From Pseudonocardiaceae bacterium (lineage in GTDB: Bacteria > Actinomycetota > Actinomycetes > Mycobacteriales > Pseudonocardiaceae): DNA of 64,000 nt. The notes beneath the pieces are model-generated. The model worked only from the letters and a program-made list of their open reading frames with translations, was not told the DNA's origin and did no database searches. A program made the translations under genes and the position numbers. Each line of letters starts with the position of its first letter. Position 1 is the first letter of the stretch. The DNA lies in assembly GCA_009377865.1 (NCBI GenBank), contig WHTH01000001.1:62001-126000 (forward strand), read 5' to 3'. Positions 43,577 to 53,857 of this stretch are shown in pieces.

Positions 43577-44385
43577 GCCGACACCGTATCTGCTCGGCGG
43601 ACGCCCGCGGCGAGGTCTGCGGCCAGCGCCCGAACCGCGGCGCCACCCTCGTCACCGGCGTCGGCCGCCGCGCTCACGAACGCCGAACCGACGATGACCG
43701 CATCGGCGAACCCGGCGACCTCGGCGGCCTGGTCACCGTTGCGCACCCCGAGACCGACCCCGACCGGAAGCTGTGGCGCGTGTTTCCGCGACCGCCGCAC
43801 CAGCTCCGACGCCGCGCCGCTCACCGCATCACGCGCGCCGGTGACGCCCATCGTCGAGGTGGCGTAGAGGAAACCGCGGGTCGCGGCGGCAGTCGCCGCG
43901 ATGCGGGCGTCGGTCGACGACGGGGCGACGAGGAAGATCCGGTCCAGGTCGTGGTCCTCGGCGGCGGCCAGCCAGTCCTGCGCCTCGTCGGGCACCAGAT
44001 CCGGGGTGATGAGCCCGAGGCCGCCCGCTGCGGCGAGATCCCGGGCGAAGGCGTCGGTACCGTAGCGGTGCACCGGGTTCCAGTAGGTCATCACCACTGC
44101 GCGACCGCCCGCGCTCGCGATCGACTCCACCACGCCGAACACATCGCGCAGCCGCAGACCCGCGCGCAGCGCGGCGTCGGCCGCCGCCTGGATCGTCGGG
44201 CCGTCCATGACCGGGTCGGAGTAGGGCACGCCGACCTCGATCAGGTCGCAACCGCCGCCGACCATGGCGGCGAGCAGCTCCTTCGAGCCGGTCACGGTGG
44301 GGTAACCGGCAGGCAGGTAGCCGATCAGCGCGGCTCGCTGCTCGGCGCGGCAAGTGTCGAACAGCGGGGCCAGCCGCGAGGTCAC
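43573..44385 (-). CDS. trpA: Tryptophan synthase alpha subunit
   Basis: 270 residues, GTG overlapping the trpB stop. Catalytic Glu in [23 protein letters not shown] and Asp in the same loop. Later [35 protein letters not shown] and [14 protein letters not shown]. Cleaves indole-glycerol phosphate to indole, channelled to TrpB. Confidence 0.97.
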   Translation of the reverse strand: MTSRLAPLFDTCRAEQRAALIGYLPAGYPTVTGSKELLAAMVGGGCDLIEVGVPYSDPVMDGPTIQAAADAALRAGLRLRDVFGVVESIASAGGRAVVMTYWNPVHRYGTDAFARDLAAAGGLGLITPDLVPDEAQDWLAAAEDHDLDRIFLVAPSSTDARIAATAAATRGFLYATSTMGVTGARDAVSGAASELVRRSRKHAPQLPVGVGLGVRNGDQAAEVAGFADAVIVGSAFVSAAADAGDEGGAAVRALAADLAAGVRRADTVSA

Positions 44386-45653
44386 TGCGCCTCGCCCTCG
44401 GGCAGGTCGGGCAGCTCCTCCGAGGCGAGCACGTCGAACCACCGGGCAGCGGTGTCGACGTCCTTGTCACCCCGCCCGGAGAGATTGACCAGCACGACGG
44501 CGCCCTCGGCCAGCTCGTGGCCGAGCTGCAGCGCCCCCGCGACGGCGTGCGCCGACTCGATCGCCGGGATGATCCCCTCGGTGCGCGACAGCAGCGCGAA
44601 GGCGTCCATCGCCTCCGCGTCGGTGATGCTGCGGTACTCGGCGCGCCCGGAATCCTTGAGGAAGGCGTGCTCGGGTCCTACCCCCGGGTAGTCGAGCCCG
44701 GCGGAGATGGAGTGCGCCTCGACGGTCTGGCCGTCGGCGTCCTGCAGCAGGTAGGACAGCGCGCCGTGCAGCATCCCCGGTGCGCCGGCCGACAGCGCCG
44801 CGGCGTGGCGCCCGGATTCGACCCCGTCACCGGCGGCCTCGAAACCGACCAGCCGCACGCTCGCGTCGTCGAGGAAGGGGTGGAAGATGCCGATCGCGTT
44901 CGAGCCACCGCCGATGCAGGCCGCCACCGCGTCGGGCAGCCTGCCGTGGCGCTGGAGCAGCTGCGACCGGGCCTCCAGGCCGATCACGCGGTGGAAGTCG
45001 CGCACCATCACCGGGAATGGGTGCGGGCCAGCCACGGTCCCGAGCAGGTAGTGCGTGGTGTCGACGTTGGTGACCCAGTCACGAAGCGCCTCGTTGATCG
45101 CGTCCTTGAGTGTCCGCGAGCCGGTCGTCACCGGGATCACCTCGGCGCCGAGCAGCTTCATCCGGGCGACGTTGAGCGCCTGGCGCTGGATGTCCACCTC
45201 GCCCATGTAGACGACGCATTCCAGGCCCAGCAGCGCGCACGCCGTCGCGGCGGCGACACCGTGCTGCCCGGCGCCGGTCTCGGCGATGACCCGCGGCTTG
45301 CCCATCCGCCTGGTCAGCAGTGCCTGTCCCAGCACATTGTTGATCTTGTGGGACCCGGTGTGGTTGAGGTCCTCACGCTTGAGCAGGATCCGGGCGCCAC
45401 CGGCGTGCTCGGCCAGCCGGGACGCCTCGGTGATCGGGGACGGCCGCCCGGCGTAGTCGGCCAGCAGCCCGTCGAGCCTGGTGGTGAACTCCGGATCGCT
45501 GCGGGCCGAATCGTAGGCTGCGGCGAGCTCGTCGAGCGCGGCGATCAGCGCCTCGGGAACGAACCGGCCGCCGTACCGGCCGAAGTGGCCACGGCCATCG
45601 GGGTCGTGGCCAGTTGGACCGGACCCGGTATGGGCGTGCCGCGCGGTGGTCAT
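44382..45653 (-). CDS. trpB: Tryptophan synthase beta subunit
   Basis: 423 residues. The PLP lysine is in [20 protein letters not shown], the phosphate-binding loop is [10 protein letters not shown] and the catalytic Glu is in [11 protein letters not shown]. The N-terminal [21 protein letters not shown] is typical. Converts indole plus serine to tryptophan. Four-base overlaps on both sides couple it to trpC and trpA. Confidence 0.98.
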   Translation of the reverse strand: MTTARHAHTGSGPTGHDPDGRGHFGRYGGRFVPEALIAALDELAAAYDSARSDPEFTTRLDGLLADYAGRPSPITEASRLAEHAGGARILLKREDLNHTGSHKINNVLGQALLTRRMGKPRVIAETGAGQHGVAAATACALLGLECVVYMGEVDIQRQALNVARMKLLGAEVIPVTTGSRTLKDAINEALRDWVTNVDTTHYLLGTVAGPHPFPVMVRDFHRVIGLEARSQLLQRHGRLPDAVAACIGGGSNAIGIFHPFLDDASVRLVGFEAAGDGVESGRHAAALSAGAPGMLHGALSYLLQDADGQTVEAHSISAGLDYPGVGPEHAFLKDSGRAEYRSITDAEAMDAFALLSRTEGIIPAIESAHAVAGALQLGHELAEGAVVLVNLSGRGDKDVDTAARWFDVLASEELPDLPEGEAQ

Positions 45654-46459
45654 CGGGACGGCTTCGGGCAGGCGGGATGCGAGCCGGCGGTCACCAGCTT
45701 GGTCAGCGCTGCGCGCGGGTCACCGCTGGTCACCAGGCCCTCGCCGACGAGCACCGCGTCGGCACCGGCACCCGCGTATGCCATCAGGTCGGCGGGGCCG
45801 CGCACTCCCGACTCGGCGACCCGCAGCACCTCGCCGGGCAATCCCGGTGCAATCCTGCTGAACACGTCACGGTGGACCTCGAGGGTGTGCAGGTCCCGCG
45901 CGTTGACGCCGATCAACGTCGCGCCGGCCTGCAGCGCCCGGTCCGCTTCCTCGGCGGTGTGCACCTCGACCAGCGCGGTCATGCCTAGCGACCCGACCCG
46001 GTCGACCAGCGACTCCAGCGCGTTCTGCTCCAGCGCCGCGACGATGAGCAGTACGACGTCGGCACCGTAGGCCCGCGCCTCGTGGACCTGGTAGGGGCCG
46101 ACGATGAAATCCTTGCGCAGCACCGGGACGTCCACCACGGTCCGGACGGCGGCGAGGTCGGCGAGCGACCCGCCGAACCGCCGGCCTTCGGTGAGCACGC
46201 TGATCATCCGGGCACCCGCCTCGGCGAAGTCCACGGCGAGTGCCGCGGGGTCCGCGATGTCGGCCAGCGGTCCACGCGACGGGCTCGAACGCTTGACCTC
46301 GGCGATCACACCGATACCGGGACCGCGCAGTGCGGCCAGGGCGTTCCGGGGCGGATCGGCGTGGCCGGCACGCCGCTTGATCTCGTCGAAGCCCACGGAG
46401 GCTTCGCGGTCGGCGAGATCGGACCGGACCCCCTCGATGATCCCCTCAAGAACGCTCAA
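45650..46459 (-). CDS. trpC: Indole-3-glycerol phosphate synthase
   Basis: 269 residues with a TTG start preceded by AAGGGG. TIM-barrel enzyme: catalytic Lys in [67 protein letters not shown] and AESGV. Closes the indole ring from CdRP. trpF is absent, and PriA at 52139-52876 probably supplies that step. Confidence 0.97.
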   Translation of the reverse strand: MSVLEGIIEGVRSDLADREASVGFDEIKRRAGHADPPRNALAALRGPGIGVIAEVKRSSPSRGPLADIADPAALAVDFAEAGARMISVLTEGRRFGGSLADLAAVRTVVDVPVLRKDFIVGPYQVHEARAYGADVVLLIVAALEQNALESLVDRVGSLGMTALVEVHTAEEADRALQAGATLIGVNARDLHTLEVHRDVFSRIAPGLPGEVLRVAESGVRGPADLMAYAGAGADAVLVGEGLVTSGDPRAALTKLVTAGSHPACPKPSR

Positions 46460-46513
46460 GCAATTCCCCTTCCGCAGCCCCGATCGGCCGGGTGTCGATG
46501 CTAGACGCGGGCC

Positions 46514-47140
46514 TCACCGCGGCCGTTCGGTGGGGTCCTCACCGGCGTCCAGCGAGTCCCACAGTTCCCGCTCCAGATCTTGGGCCCGCTCCGGATCGAG
46601 GGCATCGCCGGCGGGTTCGCCCCGGCGAGCCGCGGGTGTGCGGAAGCGGGCACCCAGGCGTGGCATCCGGTGGCCGCGGGCGACCACCAGCAACCCCGCC
46701 GCCGCGAGCAGTAGCGCCGCCAACAACGCCGCGCCCGGACCGACCGGCTGCACCGCCGGGCTGCCCCGCGGCGCGGAGCGGGGCGCGAGGTCGGCGGAGC
46801 GTTCGGCGACCGCTGCGAGGTCGTTCCACCCGACCAGCGCCCCCAGCGCCCACCAGGCCGGCAGCGCCGCGGCGGCGAGCAGCAGCAGCCCCACCACCCG
46901 GCGCGGCTGCCCGCCGATGGCCAGCAGCGCCGCGATTGCAGCGAGCGCGACCAGCGCAAGCGGGCCCAGCGCGGGTGCCACCGCCCCGCCGTCCACCGCG
47001 ACCGGCACGGCGCCGCGCAGCGGCACGTCGAAGACCTGGCGGGACCAGCCGAGTGCCGCCGCCGCCCCCAGCGCTGCACTCGCCGCCGCCAGCAGCAGTG
47101 CGGCAACGCCCAGCAGACGTCGTCCGGGCGGTTCAGGCAC
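46514..47140 (-). CDS. Trp-region conserved membrane protein (TIGR02234-like)
   Basis: 208 residues from GTG 47140, overlapping the trpE stop by 8 bp. Four transmembrane helices ([79 protein letters not shown]). [21 protein letters not shown] is the external loop typical of the TIGR02234 family found between trpE and trpC in actinobacteria. Role unknown. The acidic C-terminus ([22 protein letters not shown]) is cytoplasmic. Confidence 0.85.
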   Translation of the reverse strand: MPEPPGRRLLGVAALLLAAASAALGAAAALGWSRQVFDVPLRGAVPVAVDGGAVAPALGPLALVALAAIAALLAIGGQPRRVVGLLLLAAAALPAWWALGALVGWNDLAAVAERSADLAPRSAPRGSPAVQPVGPGAALLAALLLAAAGLLVVARGHRMPRLGARFRTPAARRGEPAGDALDPERAQDLERELWDSLDAGEDPTERPR

Positions 47141-48719
47141 CGACAGGCTCTGCTCGGGCGCCGGTGGCCAGCCGCAGCGTGCCCGCCGTGGCGATCGCCG
47201 CGAGCACCGCGCCCGCCTTGTTGAGGCACTCCCGGTCCTCGGCGGCGGGGTCGGAGTCGGCCACGATGCCGCCACCGGCCTGCACATAGGCGATCCCGTC
47301 GCGGATCATGGCGGTGCGGATCGCGATCGCGGTGTCGGCGTCGCCGGCGAAGTCGAGATAGCCCACCACACCGCCGTAGACGCCACGCCGGGTCGGCTCC
47401 AGCTCCTCGATCAGCTCCATCGCCCGCGGCTTGGGCGCCCCCGACAGCGTCCCGGCCGGGAAGCAGGCGGCAACCGCGTCGTATGCGGTGTTGCCGTCGG
47501 CGAGCTGCCCGGTCACCGTGGAGACGAGGTGCATGACGTGGCTGTAGCGCTCGATTCGGAAGAAGTCGACCACGTGCACGCTGCCGGGGCGGCAGACCCG
47601 CCCCACGTCGTTGCGGCCGAGATCGACGAGCATGAGGTGCTCGGCGCGTTCCTTCTCGTCGGCCAGCAGGTCTTTTTCCAGCAGCAGGTCCTCGTCGGGG
47701 TCGGCGCCCCGCCAGCGGGTGCCCGCGATCGGATGAGTGGTCACCTTCCCGTCGCGCACCGTCACCAGCGACTCCGGGCTGGACCCCACGATGTCGAAGC
47801 CGTCGAGCCGTAGCAGGTACATGTACGGGCTGGGGTTGCTGGTGCGCAGCACGCGGTAGACGTCGAGCGGATCGGCGTCGGTGGGCATCTCGAAGCGCTG
47901 CGACAGCACCACCTGGAACGCCTCGCCCGCCCGGATGGCCTCCTTCGCGGTCTCGATCACGGCATGGTGCTGCTCCGGCGTCCGGCGTCGCAGGAACTCC
48001 GGTTCGGGCCGCTCGAACACCGCGGCGCTGGCCGGTGCCGGGGTGCACAGCTGCTCGGTCATCCGCTGCAGCCGGGCCACCGCGTCGTCGTAGGCCTCGT
48101 CGACCCGCTCCGGCGAGTTGTCCCTCTCGCGGCTTGCCGCGGACAACGGTTGGCCGAGCATGGCGTTCGCGATCAGGGTGACCGTGCCCTCGTGGTGGTC
48201 GAGCGCGGCGAGATCGGTGGCCAGCAGCATCACCAGCTCGGGTACCTGCAGGTCGTCGGCCGCCAGCTCGGGCAGCCGTTCCAGCCGCCGCACCGCGTCG
48301 TAGCCCAGGTAGCCGACCATCCCGCCGGTCAGCGGCGGCATGCCGGGCAACGGCTCGGTGTGCAGCGCGGCCACCGTCTCGCGCAGTGCCTCGAGCGGGC
48401 TGCCCTGCCAGTGCTCGTCGACGCCGGGCAGCCCGACCGGGGGCGCGCCGGTCCAGACCGCGCGGCCGTCGACCTCGGTCAGCGCGGCGGCGCTGCGCAC
48501 CCCCACGAACGACCAACGCGACCAAGAATGCCCGTTCTCCGCCGATTCGAGCAGGAACGTCCCGGCACCCCCCGCCGCGAGCTTGCGGTACAGGCCGGGC
48601 GGAGTCTCACCGTCCGCCAGCAGGGTGCGCGTCACCGGTATCACCCGGCGGTCCGCCGCCAGCGCGCGGAACCGTTCGCGGTCCAGTCGGATCGGTCCGA
48701 TGCCAGGGTTGCTGACCAT
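47133..48719 (-). CDS. trpE: Anthranilate synthase component I
   Basis: 528 residues from ATG 48719. The chorismate-binding domain has [48 protein letters not shown], then [23 protein letters not shown] and [25 protein letters not shown]. The N-terminal regulatory Trp-binding motif LLES is in [17 protein letters not shown]. Its glutaminase partner (trpG) is not in the window. I looked for a Trp-rich leader peptide upstream and found only one Trp codon, so attenuation is not supported. Confidence 0.97.
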   Translation of the reverse strand: MVSNPGIGPIRLDRERFRALAADRRVIPVTRTLLADGETPPGLYRKLAAGGAGTFLLESAENGHSWSRWSFVGVRSAAALTEVDGRAVWTGAPPVGLPGVDEHWQGSPLEALRETVAALHTEPLPGMPPLTGGMVGYLGYDAVRRLERLPELAADDLQVPELVMLLATDLAALDHHEGTVTLIANAMLGQPLSAASRERDNSPERVDEAYDDAVARLQRMTEQLCTPAPASAAVFERPEPEFLRRRTPEQHHAVIETAKEAIRAGEAFQVVLSQRFEMPTDADPLDVYRVLRTSNPSPYMYLLRLDGFDIVGSSPESLVTVRDGKVTTHPIAGTRWRGADPDEDLLLEKDLLADEKERAEHLMLVDLGRNDVGRVCRPGSVHVVDFFRIERYSHVMHLVSTVTGQLADGNTAYDAVAACFPAGTLSGAPKPRAMELIEELEPTRRGVYGGVVGYLDFAGDADTAIAIRTAMIRDGIAYVQAGGGIVADSDPAAEDRECLNKAGAVLAAIATAGTLRLATGARAEPVGA

Positions 48720-48764
48720 GCCGCCATTCTGCCGCGACTCAGTCGACGGGTCGTTGACGGGCCA

Positions 48765-48811
48765 TTGACGAGTCACAGCAGTCGTCATATATTTTCAATA
48801 TTCGTTGAAAA
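48765..48811 (+). promoter_or_regulatory. Near-consensus promoter with TetR-type operator
   Basis: TTGACG (48765-48770), a 17-bp spacer and TATATT (48788-48793) form the best -35/-10 pair I found in the window. A perfect inverted repeat, TTTTCAA-tattcg-TTGAAAA (48792-48811), overlaps the -10 and start point. It drives the ABC-permease-tetR operon and is the obvious binding site for the TetR protein encoded by its third gene. Confidence 0.82.
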
Positions 48812-48824
48812 GGGGTGGTTCGCG

Positions 48825-49550
48825 ATGGCATCGGCGATCTCGATCTCCGGGCTGGTCGTGCGCCGCAGCGGTCATCCTGTTCTGCACGGCATCGACCTCG
48901 AGGTCGCCGCGAACGCGGTCACTGGGCTGCTGGGCCCGTCGGGCAGCGGCAAGACCACCCTGCTGCGCACCGTCGTCGGATTGCAGCGCAGCGATGCCGG
49001 CGCCGTGCAGGTGCTCGGCAGACCGGTGGGCCACGCCAGGCTGCGGTCCGAGATCGGCTACATGACGCAGGAACCGTCGGTCTACGGCGACCTGACTGTG
49101 GCAGGCAACCTGCGCTACCACGCCGCGCTGCACCGGCGCGGCCGGCGGGCGGTCGACGATGGGCTCGACGCGGTGGGCCTAACCGCACTGGCCAGCCGTA
49201 CGGTCGCGACGCTGTCGAACGGGGAGCGTAGCCGGGTGTCGCTCGGCTGTGCCCTGGTAGCCGGGCCCCGGCTGCTGCTGCTCGACGAGCCCACCGTGGG
49301 GCTCGACCCGGTGCTGCGGCGCGACCTGTGGGAGCTGTTTCGCACGCTAGCGCGTGACGGCGTGACCTTGCTCGTGTCCAGTCACGTGATGGACGAGGCG
49401 GATCGCTGCGAGCACCTCGTGCTGCTGCGGGAGGGACGGGTGGTCGCCACCGGTACTCCGGCAGGCCTGCGCGCCACCACCGGCGCGGCAACCATGGAGC
49501 AGGTCTTCCTACGGCTGGTGGAGGGCGCCCACGAGGAGGTGGCGCAATGA
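48825..49550 (+). CDS. ABC exporter ATP-binding protein (DrrA-like)
   Basis: 241 residues. Walker A is GPSGSGKTT, the Q-loop region is IGYMTQEPSVYGDLTVAGNLRYHAAL, the signature is variant LSNGERSRVSLGCAL and Walker B is LLLLDEPTVGLDP, with VSSHVMDEADRCEHLVLLREGRVVATGTPAGLRA. This is the ATPase type that works with two-subunit ABC-2 exporters. Ribosome site AAGGGG precedes the ATG. The ATPase-permease-TetR order suggests inducible efflux of a toxic compound. Confidence 0.92.
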   Translation: MASAISISGLVVRRSGHPVLHGIDLEVAANAVTGLLGPSGSGKTTLLRTVVGLQRSDAGAVQVLGRPVGHARLRSEIGYMTQEPSVYGDLTVAGNLRYHAALHRRGRRAVDDGLDAVGLTALASRTVATLSNGERSRVSLGCALVAGPRLLLLDEPTVGLDPVLRRDLWELFRTLARDGVTLLVSSHVMDEADRCEHLVLLREGRVVATGTPAGLRATTGAATMEQVFLRLVEGAHEEVAQ

Positions 49551-50317
49551 GAGCTGCTCGCAGGGTCGAATCATCGATGATGAGTGTGCGGCTGACCGTG
49601 ACCACCGCCGCGCGGGTGCTCTCGCAGTTGCGCCGCGACCCCCGCACCCTCGCGCTGGTTCTGGTGGCGCCGTGCGTGCTGCTGTGGCTGTTCTCGGAGG
49701 TGTTCGCCGCGACACCGGCGGTCTTCCAGCGGGTGGCGCCGGTGATGCTCGGAGTGTTCCCGTTCATCACGATGTTCCTGGTGACGAGCGTGGCCATGGT
49801 CCGCGAACGCACCAGCGGCACCCTGGAGCGACTGCTGACGACCCCGATCGGCAAGGCCGATCTGGTGCTGGGTTACGGCCTGGCCTTCGGCGCGCTCGCA
49901 CTGCTGCAAGCGGTGCTGGCGACCACCGTCTCGCTGGGCCTGCTGGGGCTGCGCGAGCCCGCCTCGATCCTGGTGCTCGTGCTGCTCGCGGTGGCGACCG
50001 CCGTGCTGGGCAGCGCGCTGGGGCTGGGTGTCTCGGCGTTGGCGACGACGGAGTTCCAGGCGGTGCAGTTCATGCCGGCCGTGGTGGCGCCCCAGATCCT
50101 GCTCTGCGGCTTGTTCACGCCGACCGAGATGATGGCGGGGTGGCTGGATGCGCTGAGCCGGGCGATGCCGCTGCGGTATGCGGCGCAGGGGATGACCGAG
50201 CTGACCGGGGCAGCGACGGTGCCGGTGGCGGTGTGGACGAACCTCGCCGTGGTGGCGGCCATCGCGGTCGGGGCGCTGGTGCTCGGCGCGGCGACGTTGC
50301 GCCGGAGGACGGCGTGA
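49547..50317 (+). CDS. ABC-2 type exporter permease (DrrB-like)
   Basis: 256 residues with six transmembrane helices. ABC-2 landmarks are FITMFLVTSVAMVRERTSGTLERLLTTPIGKADLVLGYGLAF, containing the RERTSGTLERLL coupling helix, and QFMPAVVAPQILLCGLFTPTEMMAGWLDALSRAMPLRYAAQGM. ATG overlaps the ATPase stop (ATGA), and its stop overlaps the tetR start. Substrate unknown. Confidence 0.92.
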   Translation: MRAARRVESSMMSVRLTVTTAARVLSQLRRDPRTLALVLVAPCVLLWLFSEVFAATPAVFQRVAPVMLGVFPFITMFLVTSVAMVRERTSGTLERLLTTPIGKADLVLGYGLAFGALALLQAVLATTVSLGLLGLREPASILVLVLLAVATAVLGSALGLGVSALATTEFQAVQFMPAVVAPQILLCGLFTPTEMMAGWLDALSRAMPLRYAAQGMTELTGAATVPVAVWTNLAVVAAIAVGALVLGAATLRRRTA

Positions 50318-50943
50318 CGGCAGGCGGCGACGGTGCCCGCCGGCGGGGCAGGCGCCCGGCCGGGGAGGACACCAAATCGGCCTTGCTCGACGCCGCCGGC
50401 GTCGAGTTCACCGAGCGAGGCTTCGACGGGGCGACGGTGCGCGCGATCGCCGAGCGGGCCGGGATGGACCCGGCGATGGTCAACCACTGGTTCGGCAGCA
50501 AGGACGCGCTGTTCGTCGCGGCGATACAGATCCCGGTAAACCCGGATGAGGTGGTGCCGCAGCTGCTGGCCGGGCCGACCGAGCAACTCGCGGAGCGCGT
50601 GGTGCGCACCTTCCTGACCGTCTGGGACGCCGACGGCGGCGGGCCGATGGTCGCGCTGATGCGCAGCGTCTCGAGCCACGAGGGTGCGGCGCGGATGCTG
50701 CGCGAGTTCATCACCAAGCTGGTCCTCGGCCGGGTCGTCCGGACGGTGGCGCCCGATCGTGCCGAGCTGCGGGCGTCGCTGGCGGCCACCCAGGTCGCCG
50801 GGCTGGGCATGGTGCGCTACGTGCTGCGCCTCGAGCCGCTGGCCTCGGCCGACCACGGCACCGTCGTCGCCGCGATCGCCCCCAACCTACAGCGTTACCT
50901 CACCGGGGACCTGGGACCGCTGCCGGAGCCCGAGTCGCCGTGA
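50314..50943 (+). CDS. TetR-family transcriptional regulator
   Basis: 209 residues. The N-terminal helix-turn-helix is ALLDAAGVEFTERGFDGATVRAIAERAGMDPAMVNHWFGSKDALFVAAI, followed by a TetR ligand domain. The third gene of the exporter operon, it probably represses the operon at 48792-48811 and responds to the exported compound. The last codons (PESP-stop) are read into the left arm of a perfect palindrome, which supplies the TGA. Confidence 0.92.
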   Translation: MTAGGDGARRRGRRPAGEDTKSALLDAAGVEFTERGFDGATVRAIAERAGMDPAMVNHWFGSKDALFVAAIQIPVNPDEVVPQLLAGPTEQLAERVVRTFLTVWDADGGGPMVALMRSVSSHEGAARMLREFITKLVLGRVVRTVAPDRAELRASLAATQVAGLGMVRYVLRLEPLASADHGTVVAAIAPNLQRYLTGDLGPLPEPESP

Positions 50944-50994
50944 AGGGCACCTCCACTGCGCCCGACGCCGTGAGAGTGCCCTTCACGGCGACTC
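50932..50994. repeat. Palindromic repeat, family B, copy 2 (shared terminator)
   Basis: Arms gagtcgccgtgaagggcac (50932-50950) and gtgcccttcacggcgactc (50976-50994) are a perfect 19-bp inverted repeat around a 25-nt spacer. The TGA in the left arm stops tetR and the TGA in the right arm, read on the minus strand, stops hisI. A likely bidirectional terminator. Confidence 0.85.
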
Positions 50995-51342
50995 GCCGGC
51001 GGCGAGCAGCACGTCGGCGTCGAAGCAGCTGCGCTCACCGGTGTGGCACGCGGCACCGGCCTGGTCGACGATGAGCAGTACCGCATCGCCGTCGCAGTCC
51101 AACCGCACCTCGTGCACGTGCTGGGTGTGTCCGGAGATCTCGCCCTTGACCCAGTAGGACTTGCGGCTGCGCGCCCAGTACGTCGCGCGGCGGGTGGTCA
51201 AGGTCCGGTGCAGCGCCTCGTCGTCCATCCACGCCACCATGAGGACCTCACCGGTACCGCGTTGCTGCGCCACCGCGCAGACCAGCCCGTCGGCAGTGCG
51301 CTTCAGCCGGGCGGCAACCGCCGGGTCGAGCGAGCCGCTCAC
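50983..51342 (-). CDS. hisI: Phosphoribosyl-AMP cyclohydrolase
   Basis: 119 residues, GTG overlapping the hisF stop. Family motifs: [77 protein letters not shown]. The Cys residues in DCDGD and ACHTGERSC bind zinc. Opens the purine ring in step 3 of histidine synthesis. Its hisE partner is not seen here. Confidence 0.96.
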   Translation of the reverse strand: MSGSLDPAVAARLKRTADGLVCAVAQQRGTGEVLMVAWMDDEALHRTLTTRRATYWARSRKSYWVKGEISGHTQHVHEVRLDCDGDAVLLIVDQAGAACHTGERSCFDADVLLAAGESP

Positions 51343-52112
51343 CGCACCGTCACCCCGGCGGTGCGCAACCCATCCTTGACCTCGGCGATGCGCAGCTGCC
51401 CGAAGTGGAACACGCTCGCGGCGAGCACGGCGTCGGCGCCCGCGCCGATTGCCGGCGGGAAGTCGGCCACCGCACCCGCTCCACCGCTGGCGATCACCGG
51501 GACGTCGACCACCGAGCGCACGGCCTCGATCATCGCGGTGTCGAAGCCGCCCTTGGTGCCGTCGGCGTCCATCGAGTTGAGCAGGATCTCCCCGACGCCG
51601 AGCTGCTGGCCGCGGGCCGCCCACTCGATCGCGTCGATACCGGTGCCACGCCGGCCGCCGTGGGTGGTGACCTCGAAGCCCGACGGCGTCGGCTCGGCGC
51701 CCTCGGGCACCCGGCGCGCATCGACCGAGAGCACGATGCACTGCGCGCCGAAGCGCCGGCTCGCCTCGTGCAGCAGCTCCGGCCGCGCCACCGCCGCCGT
51801 GTTGATGCTCACCTTGTCGGCACCCGCCCGCAGCAGCTTGTCCACATCGGACACCTCGCGGATCCCGCCGCCGACGGTGAGCGGGATGAAGATGCACTCG
51901 GCGGTGCGGCGCACCACGTCGTAGGTCGTCTCCCGATCCGCCGACGATGCCGTGACGTCGAGGAAGCACAGCTCGTCGGCGCCCTCGGCGTCGTAGGCGG
52001 TGGCGAGCTCGACGGGGTCGCCCGCGTCGCGCAGTTCGGTGAAGTTCACACCTTTGACCACCCGGCCTGCGTCGACGTCCAGGCACGGGATCACGCGTAC
52101 CGCCACAGCCAT
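51339..52112 (-). CDS. hisF: Imidazole glycerol phosphate synthase, cyclase subunit
   Basis: 257 residues. The catalytic Asp in [18 protein letters not shown] and the second Asp in [15 protein letters not shown] are both present. Phosphate loops: GGGIR and [11 protein letters not shown]. Works with HisH, encoded upstream, to make imidazole glycerol phosphate and AICAR. Confidence 0.97.
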   Translation of the reverse strand: MAVAVRVIPCLDVDAGRVVKGVNFTELRDAGDPVELATAYDAEGADELCFLDVTASSADRETTYDVVRRTAECIFIPLTVGGGIREVSDVDKLLRAGADKVSINTAAVARPELLHEASRRFGAQCIVLSVDARRVPEGAEPTPSGFEVTTHGGRRGTGIDAIEWAARGQQLGVGEILLNSMDADGTKGGFDTAMIEAVRSVVDVPVIASGGAGAVADFPPAIGAGADAVLAASVFHFGQLRIAEVKDGLRTAGVTVR

Positions 52113-52138
52113 ACGCGCCAGCCTACGGGCGGGCGGGG

Positions 52139-52876
52139 TCAGGCGACGGCGGCACGGGCCTCGGGCAGCGACAGCGAGCCGGTGTAGAGCGCCTTGCCGA
52201 TGATCGCGCCCTCCACGCCGTGGCTTGCCAGCCCGGCCAGCGCGCGCAGGTCGTCTGCCCCGGAGACCCCGCCGGACGCGATCACGGGCGCATCGGTGCG
52301 GGCACACACCGCGGTGAGCAGCTCGAGGTTGGGACCGCGCAACGTGCCGTCCTTGGTCACGTCGGTGACGACGTAGCGGGGGCAGCCGTCGGCCTCGAGC
52401 CGCTCGAGCACCGGCCACAGCTCGCCACCGTTCGCGGTCCATCCCCGGGCGGCCAGCGTGTGGCGCCCTTCGATGATCCGCACGTCGAGCCCGACCGCGA
52501 TCCGGTCGCCGTGCGCGGCGATCGCCGCGCGGCACCAGTCGGGATCCTCGAGGGCAGCGGTACCCAGGTTGACCCGGGCGCATCCGGTACCCAGCGCCCG
52601 GGCGAGCGAGGCGTCGTCGCGGATCCCGCCGGACAGCTCCACGGAGATGTCGAGCTTGCCGACGACCTCGGCGAGCAGCTCGGCGTTGCAGCCGCGGCCG
52701 AACGCGGCGTCAAGATCCACCAGGTGGATCCACTCGGCGCCGTCGTGCTGCCAGACCAGCGCGGACGACACCGGGTCGCCGTAGCTGGTCTCGGTGCCGG
52801 CCTCCCCTTGGGTCAGCCGGACGGTCCGGCCACCGGCGACATCGACCGCGGGCAGCAGCACGAAGCTCACGCGCAC
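52139..52876 (-). CDS. priA: Bifunctional HisA/TrpF isomerase PriA
   Basis: 245 residues. Catalytic Asp12 ([10 protein letters not shown]) and Asp172 ([13 protein letters not shown]) are in place. The loop [11 protein letters not shown] (about 144-154) carries the Arg/Trp pair that lets actinobacterial PriA act on both ProFAR (histidine) and PRA (tryptophan). Since no trpF lies in the trp operon here, the dual role is likely. Start GTG 52876; a GTG two codons later is possible. Confidence 0.95.
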   Translation of the reverse strand: MRVSFVLLPAVDVAGGRTVRLTQGEAGTETSYGDPVSSALVWQHDGAEWIHLVDLDAAFGRGCNAELLAEVVGKLDISVELSGGIRDDASLARALGTGCARVNLGTAALEDPDWCRAAIAAHGDRIAVGLDVRIIEGRHTLAARGWTANGGELWPVLERLEADGCPRYVVTDVTKDGTLRGPNLELLTAVCARTDAPVIASGGVSGADDLRALAGLASHGVEGAIIGKALYTGSLSLPEARAAVA

Positions 52877-52899
52877 ACCCTATTCGGCGGCCGGATCGG

Positions 52900-53109
52900 T
52901 CACCGCCCTGGTTGGTCTGCCCCGCTCGAGAGCAGGCCGATGAGCATCCCGATGACGCCGATGAGCAGCAGCGCCACGGTCCATCCCGGAGCGGACAGCA
53001 GCGCCAGTGCCGAATACCCCATCGATGCGACCAGCGCCGCGGCGAGCACGGCCGCCGTCACCCGCACCCAGGCGGCGCGGCCCGATGGCAGCCCGTAACG
53101 CCTCGTCAT
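52900..53109 (-). CDS. Small two-helix membrane protein in the his operon
   Basis: 69 residues from ATG 53109. A basic N-terminus (MTRRYGLPSGRAAWVR) is followed by two transmembrane helices (VTAAVLAAALVASMGYSALALL and WTVALLLIGVIGMLIGLL). It sits between hisH and priA on the same strand, 10 and 23 bp away, so it is part of the operon. No known his function; I do not recognise a family beyond small membrane protein. Confidence 0.65.
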   Translation of the reverse strand: MTRRYGLPSGRAAWVRVTAAVLAAALVASMGYSALALLSAPGWTVALLLIGVIGMLIGLLSSGADQPGR

Positions 53110-53119
53110 GCCAAGAACC

Positions 53120-53752
53120 TCACGCCAACATCTTGAGCCAGTTGCGCAGCAGCGCTGCCCCGGCGTCACCGGACTTCTCGGGATGGAACTGAGTTGCTGA
53201 CAGCGCGCCGTTCTCGACCGCGGCCACGAACGGCTCACCGTGCTCGGACCATGTCACCAGCGGCGGCGTGAGGTTGCGCTCCACCGGCATCTCCCAGCGG
53301 CGTACCGCGTATGAGTGCACGAAGTAGAACCGGGTGTCGCCGTCGAGGCCGGCGAACAACGCCGTGCGTTCGGGTGTCGTGACGGTGTTCCAGCCCATGT
53401 GCGGCAGCACGTCGGCGTGGAGCCGCTCCACCGAGCCGGGCCATTCGTCGCATCCCTCGGTCTCGACGCCGTGCTCCAGGCCACGGCTGAACAGCACCTG
53501 CATGCCGACGCAGATGCCCAGCACCGGCCGGCCACCGGACAGCCGCTGCCCGATGATCCGCTCGCCACGCACCGATCGGAGTCCCGCCATGCAGGCGGCG
53601 AAGGCGCCCACTCCGGGCACGACCAGACCGTCGGCAGCCAGCGCGGTGTCGGGGTCCGCGCTGACCTCCACGTCGGCCCCCGCTCGCCGCAACGCCCGCT
53701 CCGCGGAGCGCAGGTTGCCCGAGCCGTAATCGAGCACCACGACACGTGTCAC
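53120..53752 (-). CDS. hisH: Imidazole glycerol phosphate synthase, glutaminase subunit
   Basis: 210 residues. Class I glutamine amidotransferase triad: Cys81 in [11 protein letters not shown], His190 and Glu192 in TQFHPEKSG. The oxyanion region is VVPGVGAF. Feeds ammonia to HisF. Start GTG 53752; divergent from soxR with 105 bp between. Confidence 0.96.
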   Translation of the reverse strand: MTRVVVLDYGSGNLRSAERALRRAGADVEVSADPDTALAADGLVVPGVGAFAACMAGLRSVRGERIIGQRLSGGRPVLGICVGMQVLFSRGLEHGVETEGCDEWPGSVERLHADVLPHMGWNTVTTPERTALFAGLDGDTRFYFVHSYAVRRWEMPVERNLTPPLVTWSEHGEPFVAAVENGALSATQFHPEKSGDAGAALLRNWLKMLA

Positions 53753-53857
53753 GCCCGCAAGCCTGCCACGACCTCGCCCGGCCGGACATCACGGCACCGC
53801 TCCCCCTCGCGGACCGCGACCGATAGCTGGATCGAGGTCAAGAGTTAGCATCCGATC

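Noticed and set aside
48720-48788. Possible trp leader peptide upstream of trpE
   Set aside because: The in-frame extension has a single Trp codon and no terminator/antiterminator pair.
53800-53857. SoxR operator upstream of soxR
   Set aside because: Only a half-site-like GAGGTCAA was seen; no full dyad as expected for MerR-type promoters.
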